From Dyadobacter diqingensis (lineage in GTDB: Bacteria; Bacteroidota; Bacteroidia; Cytophagales; Spirosomataceae), in the NCBI RefSeq assembly GCF_024220585.1, contig NZ_JAMXKF010000008.1, positions 186,001-250,000 on the forward strand: a stretch of DNA of 64,000 nt, in the 5' to 3' direction. Shown piece after piece: positions 16,825 to 25,264 of the stretch (positions within the stretch are counted from its first letter, which is position 1; each line of letters opens with the position of its first letter). The translations under genes and the position numbers were made by a program. The notes under the pieces were generated by a model, which was not told the origin of the DNA, did not search any database, and was given only the letters and a program-made list of their open reading frames with translations.

Positions 16825-17099
16825 CCCAGTTGTTGGGTATGGTCAAACGAGTTCAAAATCTTGACATTGACGACCGCGTCAAAATCCAGCGCTTTCCGGA
16901 AACGGTCTCCGTCATGCAGAATTTCGTCGATGTTGAGATAAAGATCCCGTCCACCCAACCCGCAGGCAAGGCATCCGCTTTCTTTGTAAATTCTTTCCAG
17001 AATCTGATTAATCTGATCTTTTGTCACCGAAGGACGGAGTGTAACAGCCAGTGTAGATTTTACCGCTGTCAGTTTTTTAGCGATTAGTTGATCTGCCAT
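16821..17099 (-). CDS. Candidate RiPP precursor peptide with CxxC core motif
   Basis: 92 aa from ATG 17099; the open frame extends upstream but without a plausible coding start. The only cysteines are C43 and C46, in ESGCLACGLGGRD, a compact glycine-rich CxxC motif that is a plausible modification site. The N-terminal 40 residues (MADQLIAKKLTAVKSTLAV...) would act as leader. The C-terminal part (about 54-92) is acidic then hydrophobic (DLYLNIDEILHDGDRF, FDAVVNVKIL). No signal peptide or membrane helix. Adjacent to the MNIO gene with a 4-bp overlap. The precursor role is inferred; it could instead be a small metal or redox protein, or a peptide-binding adaptor. Confidence 0.6.
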   Translation of the reverse strand: MADQLIAKKLTAVKSTLAVTLRPSVTKDQINQILERIYKESGCLACGLGGRDLYLNIDEILHDGDRFRKALDFDAVVNVKILNSFDHTQQLG

Positions 17100-17409
17100 G
17101 ATAATTAAGTGTTTATTGGATGAATATCTGGCAACGTTGATAAGGGTGTTACCTACCCTGCCGGCAAAAAATCCCCCGCCTTGCATGGGGTGTTTCAAAT
17201 GTTAACCAGGCTTTTAGTCGCGGATATTGGTGAGGATGGAAACATGTTTTTTAAATTATTTTTTTGGATAAAATGGTTTGAATCGATTGGCGGGGGCATG
17301 TAACGTTGCCGTTTAATCGAAACAGGCATATTCTGTGGAAACATGCCGGATGAATTTGTTCAAGACATGGGTTTTTATGTATATTTCGGTAGGGTATCCG
17401 CTATGCATT
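17100..17409. promoter_or_regulatory. Shared divergent promoter region between MNIO and CHAT operons
   Basis: 310 bp with no credible gene. It must hold the start signals for both operons. TATATTTC near 17377-17384 is one base off the -7 consensus for the sigma gene. On the minus strand a near-match (AACATTTG) occurs around 17194-17201. An A/T-rich block (TTTTTTAAATTATTTTTTTGG, shown here in part) sits near 17244-17266. No clear operator palindrome seen. Confidence 0.4.
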
Positions 17410-18009
17410 ATGTCTTTCTTTCAAAAAACGATTTCCGATAATGACCTGATTGACGGTATTTTATCGAATGACAGCCGACGGCGTTCATTTGAAAATCGTC
17501 TTTATGAAAAATATGCATATCTGATTCGGGAGGGTGTCTGGAAACACCGCCTCACCGCCGACGATTGCTCTATGGCTTATTCAGATACGATTCTTACCAT
17601 TATTGAAAATATCCAAAATGGCCGTTTTGAAGGCCGCTCGGGCCTTAAGACTTATCTGTATCAAATTTTTTCCAATAAGTGTGTTGACCTTCTACGTAAA
17701 AACGCGACTAATCGTCAGCAGGTACACCATGGCGAAACGCTGGATGATTTTATTAACATTCTTCCCGATGATTCCCGGAGTATTGTGCAAAAGATTATTG
17801 ATCAGTATGATACGGAAATTTTATATCAGCGGCTGCGTGAACTGGGCGACAAATGCCAGCAAATGATCAAAGCCTGGGGAGAAGGGTTTATGGATCAGGA
17901 AATCGCCGTTGAAATGGGCTACCAGTCTGCGGCTGTGGTCAAAACAAGCCGGTTACGCTGCCTTGAAAAGTTAAAAGAGCTGTATCATAAGGGAGTGAAA
18001 AAAGGATAG
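17410..18009 (+). CDS. ECF-type sigma-70 family factor
   Basis: 199 aa from ATG 17410, the start that fits sigma-factor N-termini; the in-frame upstream ATG would add a hydrophobic 25-residue leader. Region 2 is seen in GRSGLKTYLYQIFSNKCVDLLRK (-10 recognition and core binding) and region 4 in CQQMIKAWGEGFMDQEIAVEMGYQ followed by VVKTSRLRCLEKLKE. First gene of a four-gene plus-strand operon (next genes at 20, 28 and 48 bp spacing). Probably drives that operon and is held inactive by the membrane protein encoded next. Confidence 0.88.
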   Translation: MSFFQKTISDNDLIDGILSNDSRRRSFENRLYEKYAYLIREGVWKHRLTADDCSMAYSDTILTIIENIQNGRFEGRSGLKTYLYQIFSNKCVDLLRKNATNRQQVHHGETLDDFINILPDDSRSIVQKIIDQYDTEILYQRLRELGDKCQQMIKAWGEGFMDQEIAVEMGYQSAAVVKTSRLRCLEKLKELYHKGVKKG

Positions 18010-18028
18010 TGGAGAAAATTTAAAAGTC

Positions 18029-18748
18029 ATGGAAGAGCGCATCGAAGATTATTTTAAAAGGCAACTCTCCGACCCGGAGAAAGAACAGTTTGAAAAGGAT
18101 TTAAAAACGGATCCTGAACTGGCCGAATCCGTTGCCTTTTACCTGCTCGTGAAAAATGCTGCCGGGCAGGAAGCACGGGATAAAAGACTGGCTGAAAGGC
18201 ATGAGGCATGGCAGAAATTGCCAAACGGTCAGCCGAAAACAATTTCCAGACCGTTATTTTATTACGCCGCCGCCGCTGTCTTATTCATCGCAATGGGGTT
18301 GGGCTGGTACTTTTTAAGTCCGGGTGTCCAGAACCGGGAGCAGTTGGCGGAACATTATGTTCAGGAAAATTTTTCAACACTGAGCGTACAAATGGGCGGT
18401 AATGCAGACAGCCTGCAACAGGTTATTAATCAGTACAATAAAGGCAATTATAAGGAGGCGGCATCCATGGTTGACGCTATGCTGAGAAGTGATCCTCAAA
18501 ATGCTGAGGCACAAAAAATTGCGGGTATTGTTTCCCTGAAGGAAGGAGATTACGACAAAGCAATCAACCATTTTCATCAGCTTGGAGCGCAAAAACAATT
18601 GTTCTCCAACCCCGGGAAATTCTATGAAGCCATTGCCCTCCTGCAACGTGGTTTACCGTTGGATAAGAAGTTAGCCGACAGTTTGTTAAGGGAGGTAATT
18701 GATGGTAATTTGGAAGGGAAGGAAGAGGCTGTGAAGTGGGTTAAATAA
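18029..18748 (+). CDS. TPR membrane protein, probable anti-sigma factor
   Basis: 239 aa. A cytoplasmic N-terminus of about 75 residues (MEERIEDYFKRQLSDPEKEQ, similar in layout to Bacteroidota anti-sigma N-termini), one membrane helix at about 78-95 (YYAAAAVLFIAMGLGWYFL), then a periplasmic part with TPR-like helix pairs (NKGNYKEAASMVDAMLRSDP, AEAQKIAGIVSLKEGDYDKA). Sits 19 bp after the sigma gene. Likely holds the sigma factor at the membrane and senses something outside through the TPR region; the signal is unknown. Confidence 0.75.
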   Translation: MEERIEDYFKRQLSDPEKEQFEKDLKTDPELAESVAFYLLVKNAAGQEARDKRLAERHEAWQKLPNGQPKTISRPLFYYAAAAVLFIAMGLGWYFLSPGVQNREQLAEHYVQENFSTLSVQMGGNADSLQQVINQYNKGNYKEAASMVDAMLRSDPQNAEAQKIAGIVSLKEGDYDKAINHFHQLGAQKQLFSNPGKFYEAIALLQRGLPLDKKLADSLLREVIDGNLEGKEEAVKWVK

Positions 18749-18776
18749 TAAAGTTATTATAACCGCGTATAATTAT

Positions 18777-20576
18777 ATGGCAAACAAATTTACCTTCCGC
18801 ATGCTGGATTCAAACCGGCAACCCGTTGAACCTGATGATGAAATCACAAATCCGCTTTCGATCAGATTGGAGTTTAACGAAAGTATTCCGCGTACGCAGG
18901 ATAAAAAAAAACAGGGAGACAAGAAGGAAGAGGAATGTTTTAAGCCCGTGAAAGATAACATACCCGATTTTGTCGCCGGCGAAACACCCTATTTTGAGAA
19001 ATATGGGGTGTATGCTGTTACGAAGCAAAAAATCCTGGTTATTAGTGCTGGCGAAAAATCGACGGGTCTTCTCTTAGAAAATAACTATGTGACACTCATT
19101 TTTTCTTCATTAAAACCTGTTTTGTCGCAACCCTTTCCTATACGCGTGAGGGTGGTACGTGTCAGCGAATGTGCTAATCCTGACAATGAATATCTCGGCG
19201 GATTAACGTATACTGTTCTTATCGAATGGACTGACAATTATGAATTTGGTGTTTTTGAGAAAAAATATAATCCAGGCATATTGGTACAGTCCCAGTGCGA
19301 TAACCTAATTCTGAGCGGGAATCCTCCCAACACAGACCCAGGTTCAATAAAAGCATTGAAGCCTGATGGTGCTAAAATTTTGCCTAGTAACTTTCTTGGT
19401 CATGACGCAAAGGATACCAGCTTAGTGGCACAAAGTGAAATTGTAGTGGCGGTTGTAGATACCGGTCTTGCATATAAGCAGCAAAAACAGGATACAAACA
19501 TTAACGCAAGTTATATAGACTCAAATGGCAGGGATCGACATTTTCAAATAGCAGATATCTGGCCATTTCCTTCTCATGGAGATAGGCTTGCAGGAAATAA
19601 AATTGGTTACTGTTCTGTAACGCCATATTTAAGAGCCTGTTCAAACGATAATCAGGATGCCAAGTATAGAAATAACCCCAATTATCAAGCGCTGAAAAAC
19701 CTGAGTAGAAATGTCATTTTAAATACACCCTACGATGATAACAGATATCGGGTTGATAGTAAGGATAAGGGCAAGCATGGTTCGCTTATCTCTGCTATTA
19801 TAAACCAAAAAGGATGTGCGCCGGTTTTACCGGTTAAATCGTTTGATTTTGCGGGAACTGGTACATTGTTTGACTTATTATGCGCTTTAAATTATGTGTT
19901 AGCATGTAAAAAAGCGGGAATGCCGGTTAAGATTATCAATTTAAGTTTTGAAGGAAGAATAAACCCGGATGGGTTTAAGTTGTTGAAAAAGAAGTTTAAA
20001 TCGTTGTGGAAAAATAAAATCTGGGTGGTTGCCGCTGCTGGTAACGAAGGAAAAGAATTGAAGTTTGATCATTTTTTAACGGGCGCTCTGCCAGGAGGAA
20101 ATGAGATTTACAATATTTTTCCTGCATGTTTTAGTGGTATCTTTAATAATGTTATTACCGTAACGGACGTCAGTAAGACTCTTACATTGCACAAGGAAGA
20201 AGATGAACAATCAGGAGCTTTTCTGACAGATGCGTTGGAAAACGAGATCAGAAGCGAGATCAATAATAGGGTCAATTTGGAAGGACTCTTTTGGCATTTT
20301 AAATATCATTTTAACGGAAACTACTCTTCTTCCTTTGTCAACGCGGCAGTTATAAGCCCATATGGATCACCTTCCAATGGAGATTTGCTGCATGGAACCT
20401 CGTTTGCCGCAGCATATTTTTCTGCAAGTCTTGCCAAATATCTTCGTACAAATTATGCCGTTCCAGGGAATACTCCTTGGGATTGGGACGCAAGGCAGGA
20501 TGTGATCGACAAAATAACGCATCCAGACCTGATGTTAAGAAATCTCGTACGCAATAATGCGCTTTTGGATGAATAG
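18777..20576 (+). CDS. Subtilisin-like (S8) serine protease without signal peptide
   Basis: 599 aa. The S8 catalytic triad is complete: D228 (VVAVVDTGLAY), H334 (KGKHGSLISAII) and S542 (HGTSFAAAYF), with the oxyanion Asn N423 (VAAAGNEGKE). The His-Ser region is long, with an insert around residues 430-530. The 215-residue N-terminal region is lysine- and glutamate-rich and unlike a normal subtilase propeptide; I do not recognise it. No Sec signal or membrane helix, so the enzyme is probably cytoplasmic. Third gene of the sigma-TPR-S8-CHAT operon. By eye the gene is more AT-rich than its neighbours. Confidence 0.87.
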   Translation: MANKFTFRMLDSNRQPVEPDDEITNPLSIRLEFNESIPRTQDKKKQGDKKEEECFKPVKDNIPDFVAGETPYFEKYGVYAVTKQKILVISAGEKSTGLLLENNYVTLIFSSLKPVLSQPFPIRVRVVRVSECANPDNEYLGGLTYTVLIEWTDNYEFGVFEKKYNPGILVQSQCDNLILSGNPPNTDPGSIKALKPDGAKILPSNFLGHDAKDTSLVAQSEIVVAVVDTGLAYKQQKQDTNINASYIDSNGRDRHFQIADIWPFPSHGDRLAGNKIGYCSVTPYLRACSNDNQDAKYRNNPNYQALKNLSRNVILNTPYDDNRYRVDSKDKGKHGSLISAIINQKGCAPVLPVKSFDFAGTGTLFDLLCALNYVLACKKAGMPVKIINLSFEGRINPDGFKLLKKKFKSLWKNKIWVVAAAGNEGKELKFDHFLTGALPGGNEIYNIFPACFSGIFNNVITVTDVSKTLTLHKEEDEQSGAFLTDALENEIRSEINNRVNLEGLFWHFKYHFNGNYSSSFVNAAVISPYGSPSNGDLLHGTSFAAAYFSASLAKYLRTNYAVPGNTPWDWDARQDVIDKITHPDLMLRNLVRNNALLDE

Positions 20577-20624
20577 CGAACCTGGTTAATCAAGTGATAT
20601 TGATCGTATGATTATTTAAAAATA

Positions 20625-23378
20625 ATGACCCGAAAACTGATTCTGATAGTAATCATTTTACTTTATGGTACGGATGGAAGGGCGCAATGCGGCTCTTCCA
20701 ATTATTTTTATGAGGATTTAAATGTAATATGCAGGGGAGGTCTCGACGGTGTACAGAAAGTTAAACTGGAAAACTGGCTGAGGCAATGGAAAAAGTGTTT
20801 TCCTGTTGCTGATTCAACATACATTCGTGCCTTGCTTCAGTTAGGGATGGTACATCGGTTTGCCGGAGATTTCGACAACGCGATAGCAGTTACGCAGCAG
20901 GTGATTGAAATTTATTCAAAAAAGGAGAATACGCTCAAAAGGAAGGATCTTGTTAAAGCAACTTATCGGATCGGTGTTTATTATAATTCTTCCCAGTCGG
21001 CTGAAAAGGCAATAGCTTATCTTAATGAAGCAATCCAAATCGGGAAAAATGATGCAGAATCGAAGACCTACCTTGCCAGTGCCTATTTGTATCTTGTATA
21101 TGCTTTTTTTATCAAAGGAGATTTCCAAAAAGCGCTTTCTTACGCTGATTTGGGAGAAAAGATGGCTACTGAAATTAAGGACACAATCACACTTTCGGAT
21201 ATTTTACAACAAAAAGCACAGGCATTATCCCAGATTAACCAGAACAGTGAAGCCAGAACTGAAGTTTTGAAGGCGATCAAGCTCATAGAAAATATTCCAG
21301 AAGCTTGTTATTCGCTGGCCAATCAGCATCGTATTTTAGGTTATATGAACAAAGCACTTCAACTTAAAAAAGAAGAGCTGGCCGAGTATGAAACGGCCTA
21401 TAAAATTGCTGCAAAATGTAATCACAAGAACCTATCCGATTTTCTGAATGCCATAGGTTATTACTATTATGAAAATGCTGATTATCAAAGGGCTATCAGT
21501 TATTTTCAACGGGCAATTGATATTGACAAAAGTATGTACAGTAAAAGTAGCGCACTGAATGGAATGGCCTTGGCTTATGCAAGGAAACATGCATATGATA
21601 AGGCCTTTCAATATTTTCAGGAAGGACTTGTTGAGTTACTGGGAGCCGGGCAGTTGTCTGGAATAAATTCAATGCCAACTGCAAAATCCATTAGTATTAC
21701 GGCACAGAAAGATTATCTTCTTTCATTGATCAGAGACAAAGCGGATACCTGGGTCAGCTATTCAAAATCAACGAAGAATGATCCGGAAAAATTAAAAAAT
21801 GCGCTGAAAGGTTACATGCTTGCGGACTCCATGATCGATTTTATGCGTTGGGAGCATACCGGAAAAGTGTCAAAACTTTTTTGGAGAAATAAAACGAAGG
21901 GAATGTATGAGCAAGCTATTGAAACTTGTTTTCTTCTAAAAGACCCTTCCACTGCGTTCTATTTTTTTGAGAAAAGCCGTGCCGTTTTGCTCAATGACCA
22001 ATTAAATGAACTTGGGGCAAATATGCAGTTAAGTGTTCAGGACGCCGAAAAAGAAAGGAAGGTCAGTTTGAAAATAATGGATTTACAAAACAAACTCGAG
22101 GGAAGTAAACGGGAATCGGCAGCGCATAGTAATCTTCTTGCCGAATTGGTGGATGTGCAGGAAGAGCAGCAAGTATTTATTCATCAGCTGGAAAAGGCCA
22201 ATCCGCAATATTATGCTTATAAATATGACAACAGGATTCCAACGATCTCAGAAATCCGTTCAAAGGTTATTGCTGAGGGGCAAACCTTTATTTCTTATTT
22301 TGAAGGGGATTATGCAGTGTATGGATTAAGTATAAGTGCTGGGGATATTAAGTTAAAAAAAATTGATATTGGAGATTACAAGCGGTTTACAGCGCAATTT
22401 CAACGGTTATTGAGTGATAAGGAGATGCAGAATAAGCGGTTTGGAAGTTATCTCGGTGTTGCATACCGATTATATGGACTGGTATTAAAACCGTTCAATG
22501 TGAAATCTAATCGGGTAATAATATCGCCGGATGGCAATTTTATGCCTTTTCAAAGTTTTAGTTTTTCTTCTGACAGGCCTGATTTCCTCATTAGGAAATA
22601 TGCATTCAGTTATACTTATTCAGCCAGTTTTCTGGTTAAATCCGTAAGAAAAGGTAATGACTTTCTTTCTTCTAAAATATTTTTGGGTATGGCGCCTGTG
22701 AAATTTTCACCAAGACTGAATCAGGTAGCTCTACCAGGCTCTGATATTTCGCTGGAGGCGATAAGCGATCATTTTTATTTTCCTAAAACACTGACGCAAT
22801 CCAGTGCTTCAAGAAAGGCATTTTTACAAGAGTTACCGGATTATCGGATCATTCAACTCCTCACACACGCCAGCGCAGACAGCTCAGAAGTGGAGCCGAC
22901 GTTATACTTCGCCGATTCGACACTCAAACTTTCGGAACTGCCGACGTCCGGGTTGTCAAAAACACAATTGCTCGTTTTGTCCGCCTGCCGTACAGGTGTG
23001 GGAAAAAATCAGAAAGGGGAAGGTGTTTTTAGTCTGGCCCGGGGTTTTGCCGGTATCGGTATTCCTTCAACACTCACTACGTTATGGAGTGTTGAAAATA
23101 AGGCCATTTACGAGTTGACAGCACTTTTTTATGACCAGCTCGATAAGGGAGTTCCACTGGATATTGCTTTGCAGCAGGCGCAGATAGAATGGCTTGCAAC
23201 GGCATCTAAAAGTGACCAGCTCCCTTATTCCTGGGCGGGTATGGTGCTTGTGGGGAATACGGAACCTGTCGAAACGGGGATTTCGAAGGGCGGAATTTAT
23301 GCGATTTCGGCAACGACTGCCTTTGCTCTGCTCCTGGGCGGATTTTTGTTCCGCAGGAAAATGGCTGCGCGCCGTTAA
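20625..23378 (+). CDS. Exported TPR-CHAT caspase-like protease with C-terminal membrane anchor
   Basis: 917 aa. N-terminal Sec signal (KLILIVIILLYGTDGRAQ), then TPR repeats over about 60-350 (for example FAGDFDNAIAVTQQVIEIY, YQRAISYFQRAIDID), a helical linker, and a C-terminal CHAT domain (about 590-885). The catalytic pair is present: H748 (LLTHASAD) and C788 (LSACRTGVG). Downstream GEGVFSLARGFAGIGIPSTL and TTLWSV are CHAT hallmarks. A last helix (ISATTAFALLLGGFLF, about 893-908) followed by RRKMAARR suggests an anchor with most of the protein in the periplasm. CHAT proteases are caspase relatives; TPRs usually sense or recruit. Substrate unknown. Confidence 0.92.
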   Translation: MTRKLILIVIILLYGTDGRAQCGSSNYFYEDLNVICRGGLDGVQKVKLENWLRQWKKCFPVADSTYIRALLQLGMVHRFAGDFDNAIAVTQQVIEIYSKKENTLKRKDLVKATYRIGVYYNSSQSAEKAIAYLNEAIQIGKNDAESKTYLASAYLYLVYAFFIKGDFQKALSYADLGEKMATEIKDTITLSDILQQKAQALSQINQNSEARTEVLKAIKLIENIPEACYSLANQHRILGYMNKALQLKKEELAEYETAYKIAAKCNHKNLSDFLNAIGYYYYENADYQRAISYFQRAIDIDKSMYSKSSALNGMALAYARKHAYDKAFQYFQEGLVELLGAGQLSGINSMPTAKSISITAQKDYLLSLIRDKADTWVSYSKSTKNDPEKLKNALKGYMLADSMIDFMRWEHTGKVSKLFWRNKTKGMYEQAIETCFLLKDPSTAFYFFEKSRAVLLNDQLNELGANMQLSVQDAEKERKVSLKIMDLQNKLEGSKRESAAHSNLLAELVDVQEEQQVFIHQLEKANPQYYAYKYDNRIPTISEIRSKVIAEGQTFISYFEGDYAVYGLSISAGDIKLKKIDIGDYKRFTAQFQRLLSDKEMQNKRFGSYLGVAYRLYGLVLKPFNVKSNRVIISPDGNFMPFQSFSFSSDRPDFLIRKYAFSYTYSASFLVKSVRKGNDFLSSKIFLGMAPVKFSPRLNQVALPGSDISLEAISDHFYFPKTLTQSSASRKAFLQELPDYRIIQLLTHASADSSEVEPTLYFADSTLKLSELPTSGLSKTQLLVLSACRTGVGKNQKGEGVFSLARGFAGIGIPSTLTTLWSVENKAIYELTALFYDQLDKGVPLDIALQQAQIEWLATASKSDQLPYSWAGMVLVGNTEPVETGISKGGIYAISATTAFALLLGGFLFRRKMAARR

Positions 23379-23381
23379 CAG

Positions 23382-24647
23382 CTATTTTCCTGACTGCTGT
23401 GTCACATCTGTCAGGTTATCAGTAATAATATTTTCAGTTTGATGCACATTGGCAAAGGCGAAATTCATTTTGTCACGGTCAAATTCTTTTTCGTTGTTGG
23501 CAAGCCAAATGGTGGCTACACCGTTGCCTATAATATTGGTAATGGCACGGGCTTCCGACATAAATCGGTCGACGCCAAGCAGCAGTGCCAGTCCTTCCAA
23601 AGGAATTACCTTAATCGCCGTCAGCGTGGAGGCAAGCACTACAAAACCGCTTCCCGTAACCCCGGCAGCACCTTTTGAGGTGACCATAAGAATACCAATC
23701 ACTGATAATATCTGTCCGACAGTGAGATGCACATTAAAAACCTGAGCCAGAAAAATGGTTGCCATGGACAGATAAATGGTGGTTCCGTCGAGGTTAAATG
23801 AATAACCGGCCGGAATAACGAGCCCGACAACGGGTTTTGAACAACCCATCCGTTCCAGTTTTTCCATAATAGATGGCAGCGCGGCCTCGGATGACGACGT
23901 CCCTAAAACAATCAGCAACTCCTCGCGGATGTATTTCAGATAAGCTAATATACTGATTTTGTATGTTCTTAAAATCAGTCCTAAAATGCCAAAGATGAAG
24001 ATCGCCATGGTGAGGTAAACCGTTCCCATGAGCTTGGCAAGGGGCAGTAAGGTATGAATTCCGTATTTTCCGATCGTGAAGGCCATTCCCCCGAAAGCGC
24101 CGATCGGTGCGAACATCATCACAAGATGAAGCGCTTTAAAAACATATTTGGACGCGAAATTCAGCCACTTTACAATGACCTCCTTCCCCGAATACCTGCT
24201 TAACACGGATCCCAAAATAAGGGAAATCAAGAGCACCTGAAGCGTCACATTATCGAGGAAAAATTGCAGCCAGCTAAAATCATGAACTTTGGCCGCGTAA
24301 ACGGAAATATCTCCTTTTTGAAGATTAGCCGTTACCACGCCGTCACCCGGGCGAACAATATTGGCAACCAACACCCCCACAACGAGCGCAAGCGTTGTGA
24401 CAACCTCAAAATACAAAAGTGCCTTTGCTCCAACCTTGCCTACTTTTTTCAAATCTCCCATGCCGATTATTCCCAGCGTGATGGTCAGGAAAATGATGGG
24501 GTTGATAAATAATTTGACAATCTGGATAAAACCCTTGCCTAAAACGTCCATCTGTACGGCTGTTTCCGGGGCATAATGTCCGAGCAACGCGCCCGCTGTG
24601 ATAGCGGTGAGGACCCAAAAGGTAAGGTTGGTAAAGAGCTTCTTCAA
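23382..24647 (-). CDS. Dicarboxylate/amino acid:cation symporter (DctA/GltP family)
   Basis: 421 aa membrane transporter with about eight helices and two re-entrant loops. Family motifs: INPIIFLTITLGIIG, TSSSEAALPSIMEKLE (serine-rich loop), PAGYSFNLDGTTIYL (NLDGT motif) and the region RFMSEARAITNIIGNGVAT, with Asp/Arg/Asn substrate ligands. Takes up C4-dicarboxylates or acidic amino acids with Na+ or H+. The start codon is TTG at 24647 (reads KKLFTNLTF after the initiator); no ATG fits. It converges on the CHAT gene with only 3 bp between. Confidence 0.93.
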   Translation of the reverse strand: MKKLFTNLTFWVLTAITAGALLGHYAPETAVQMDVLGKGFIQIVKLFINPIIFLTITLGIIGMGDLKKVGKVGAKALLYFEVVTTLALVVGVLVANIVRPGDGVVTANLQKGDISVYAAKVHDFSWLQFFLDNVTLQVLLISLILGSVLSRYSGKEVIVKWLNFASKYVFKALHLVMMFAPIGAFGGMAFTIGKYGIHTLLPLAKLMGTVYLTMAIFIFGILGLILRTYKISILAYLKYIREELLIVLGTSSSEAALPSIMEKLERMGCSKPVVGLVIPAGYSFNLDGTTIYLSMATIFLAQVFNVHLTVGQILSVIGILMVTSKGAAGVTGSGFVVLASTLTAIKVIPLEGLALLLGVDRFMSEARAITNIIGNGVATIWLANNEKEFDRDKMNFAFANVHQTENIITDNLTDVTQQSGK

Positions 24648-24793
24648 TTTTGTGAGTGGTTAAGGAATAAAGGGTTATCCGGTGGAAATTACACTGCGGT
24701 GATTTCTGTCAGGATTTCGGATGGTAGTCAAGTTACGATATTAAAGTACTTTTTAATTAGCCCACGGCGCAGAAAACTATTTTTTTCTTATTG

Positions 24794-24810
24794 TTTATAC
24801 TTGGTCTAAA
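24794..24810. promoter_or_regulatory. Candidate iron/heme-responsive operator of the hmu operon
   Basis: Inverted repeat TTTATAC-TTG-GTCTAAA, arms matching at six of seven positions. It covers the TTG that serves as the -33 element of the promoter just downstream. The position suits a repressor such as a Fur-type protein; the regulator itself is not in this window. Confidence 0.5.
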
Positions 24811-24818
24811 TAAATCTC

Positions 24819-24826
24819 TATATTTG
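24819..24826 (+). promoter_or_regulatory. -7 box of the hmu operon promoter
   Basis: TATATTTG matches TAnnTTTG, about 75 bp before the first gene, with TTGG 15 bp upstream as a short-spaced -33 element. Confidence 0.55.
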
Positions 24827-24901
24827 TGAGCATATCATGGCGACGAAATAGTATTCCGGATTATTTAATTTATCTCAGGGCATCTTTATTTATATGTACT
24901 T

Positions 24902-25249
24902 ATGCATGACGCTTCTCATTCTTATTCGTCATTACGGATTTTAAGTCAGTCGAAAAACGGGTATATCGGCCAGTGCAACTGTTGTGATCATTACAATTTT
25001 GTATTTGGCAACGTGCTTTTTATTTTCTCGGAAGATGGCCTGAACGGATTTCATTCGGTGCTGTACGACGAACACCAGTTTCATACCATGGAAACTGCCC
25101 TGCCACACGGAAGAAACCATCTTTTGCCTTCCCCGATCCCTAATTTCATGTTGTCCTTTAATGACGAGGAAGTGGATGAGATCAAGGGGCTTTTTCAGGA
25201 AACCCTGCTGGCACTGGAGATTGACAAGATTTTTTCAAATAAAAGATAA
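24902..25249 (+). CDS. Small conserved-type protein with CNCC motif at the head of the heme operon
   Basis: 115 aa, no signal peptide. A compact GQCNCCDHYNFVFGNV motif (C25, C27, C28, H30) near the N-terminus could bind a metal or heme. The C-terminus is helical and acidic (FNDEEVDEIKGLFQETLLAL). I do not recognise a named function. It starts the heme uptake operon, 15 bp before hmuT, so a role in heme or iron handling is inferred from context. Confidence 0.75.
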   Translation: MHDASHSYSSLRILSQSKNGYIGQCNCCDHYNFVFGNVLFIFSEDGLNGFHSVLYDEHQFHTMETALPHGRNHLLPSPIPNFMLSFNDEEVDEIKGLFQETLLALEIDKIFSNKR

Positions 25250-25264
25250 TTGAATTTTAACCCA

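Noticed and set aside
17100..17198. N-terminal extension of the small CxxC gene (KHPMQGGGFFAGRVG)
   Set aside because: The extension lies in the divergent promoter region and gives an atypical start; the ATG at 17099 gives a normal leader-like N-terminus.
17410..23378. Known type of toxin-antitoxin or restriction defence system
   Set aside because: No nuclease, helicase or antitoxin domain seen; only sigma, TPR, subtilase and CHAT parts, so no named defence family was assigned.
24794..24810. Classical Fur box
   Set aside because: The sequence does not match the 19-bp E. coli Fur consensus; kept only as a generic candidate operator.
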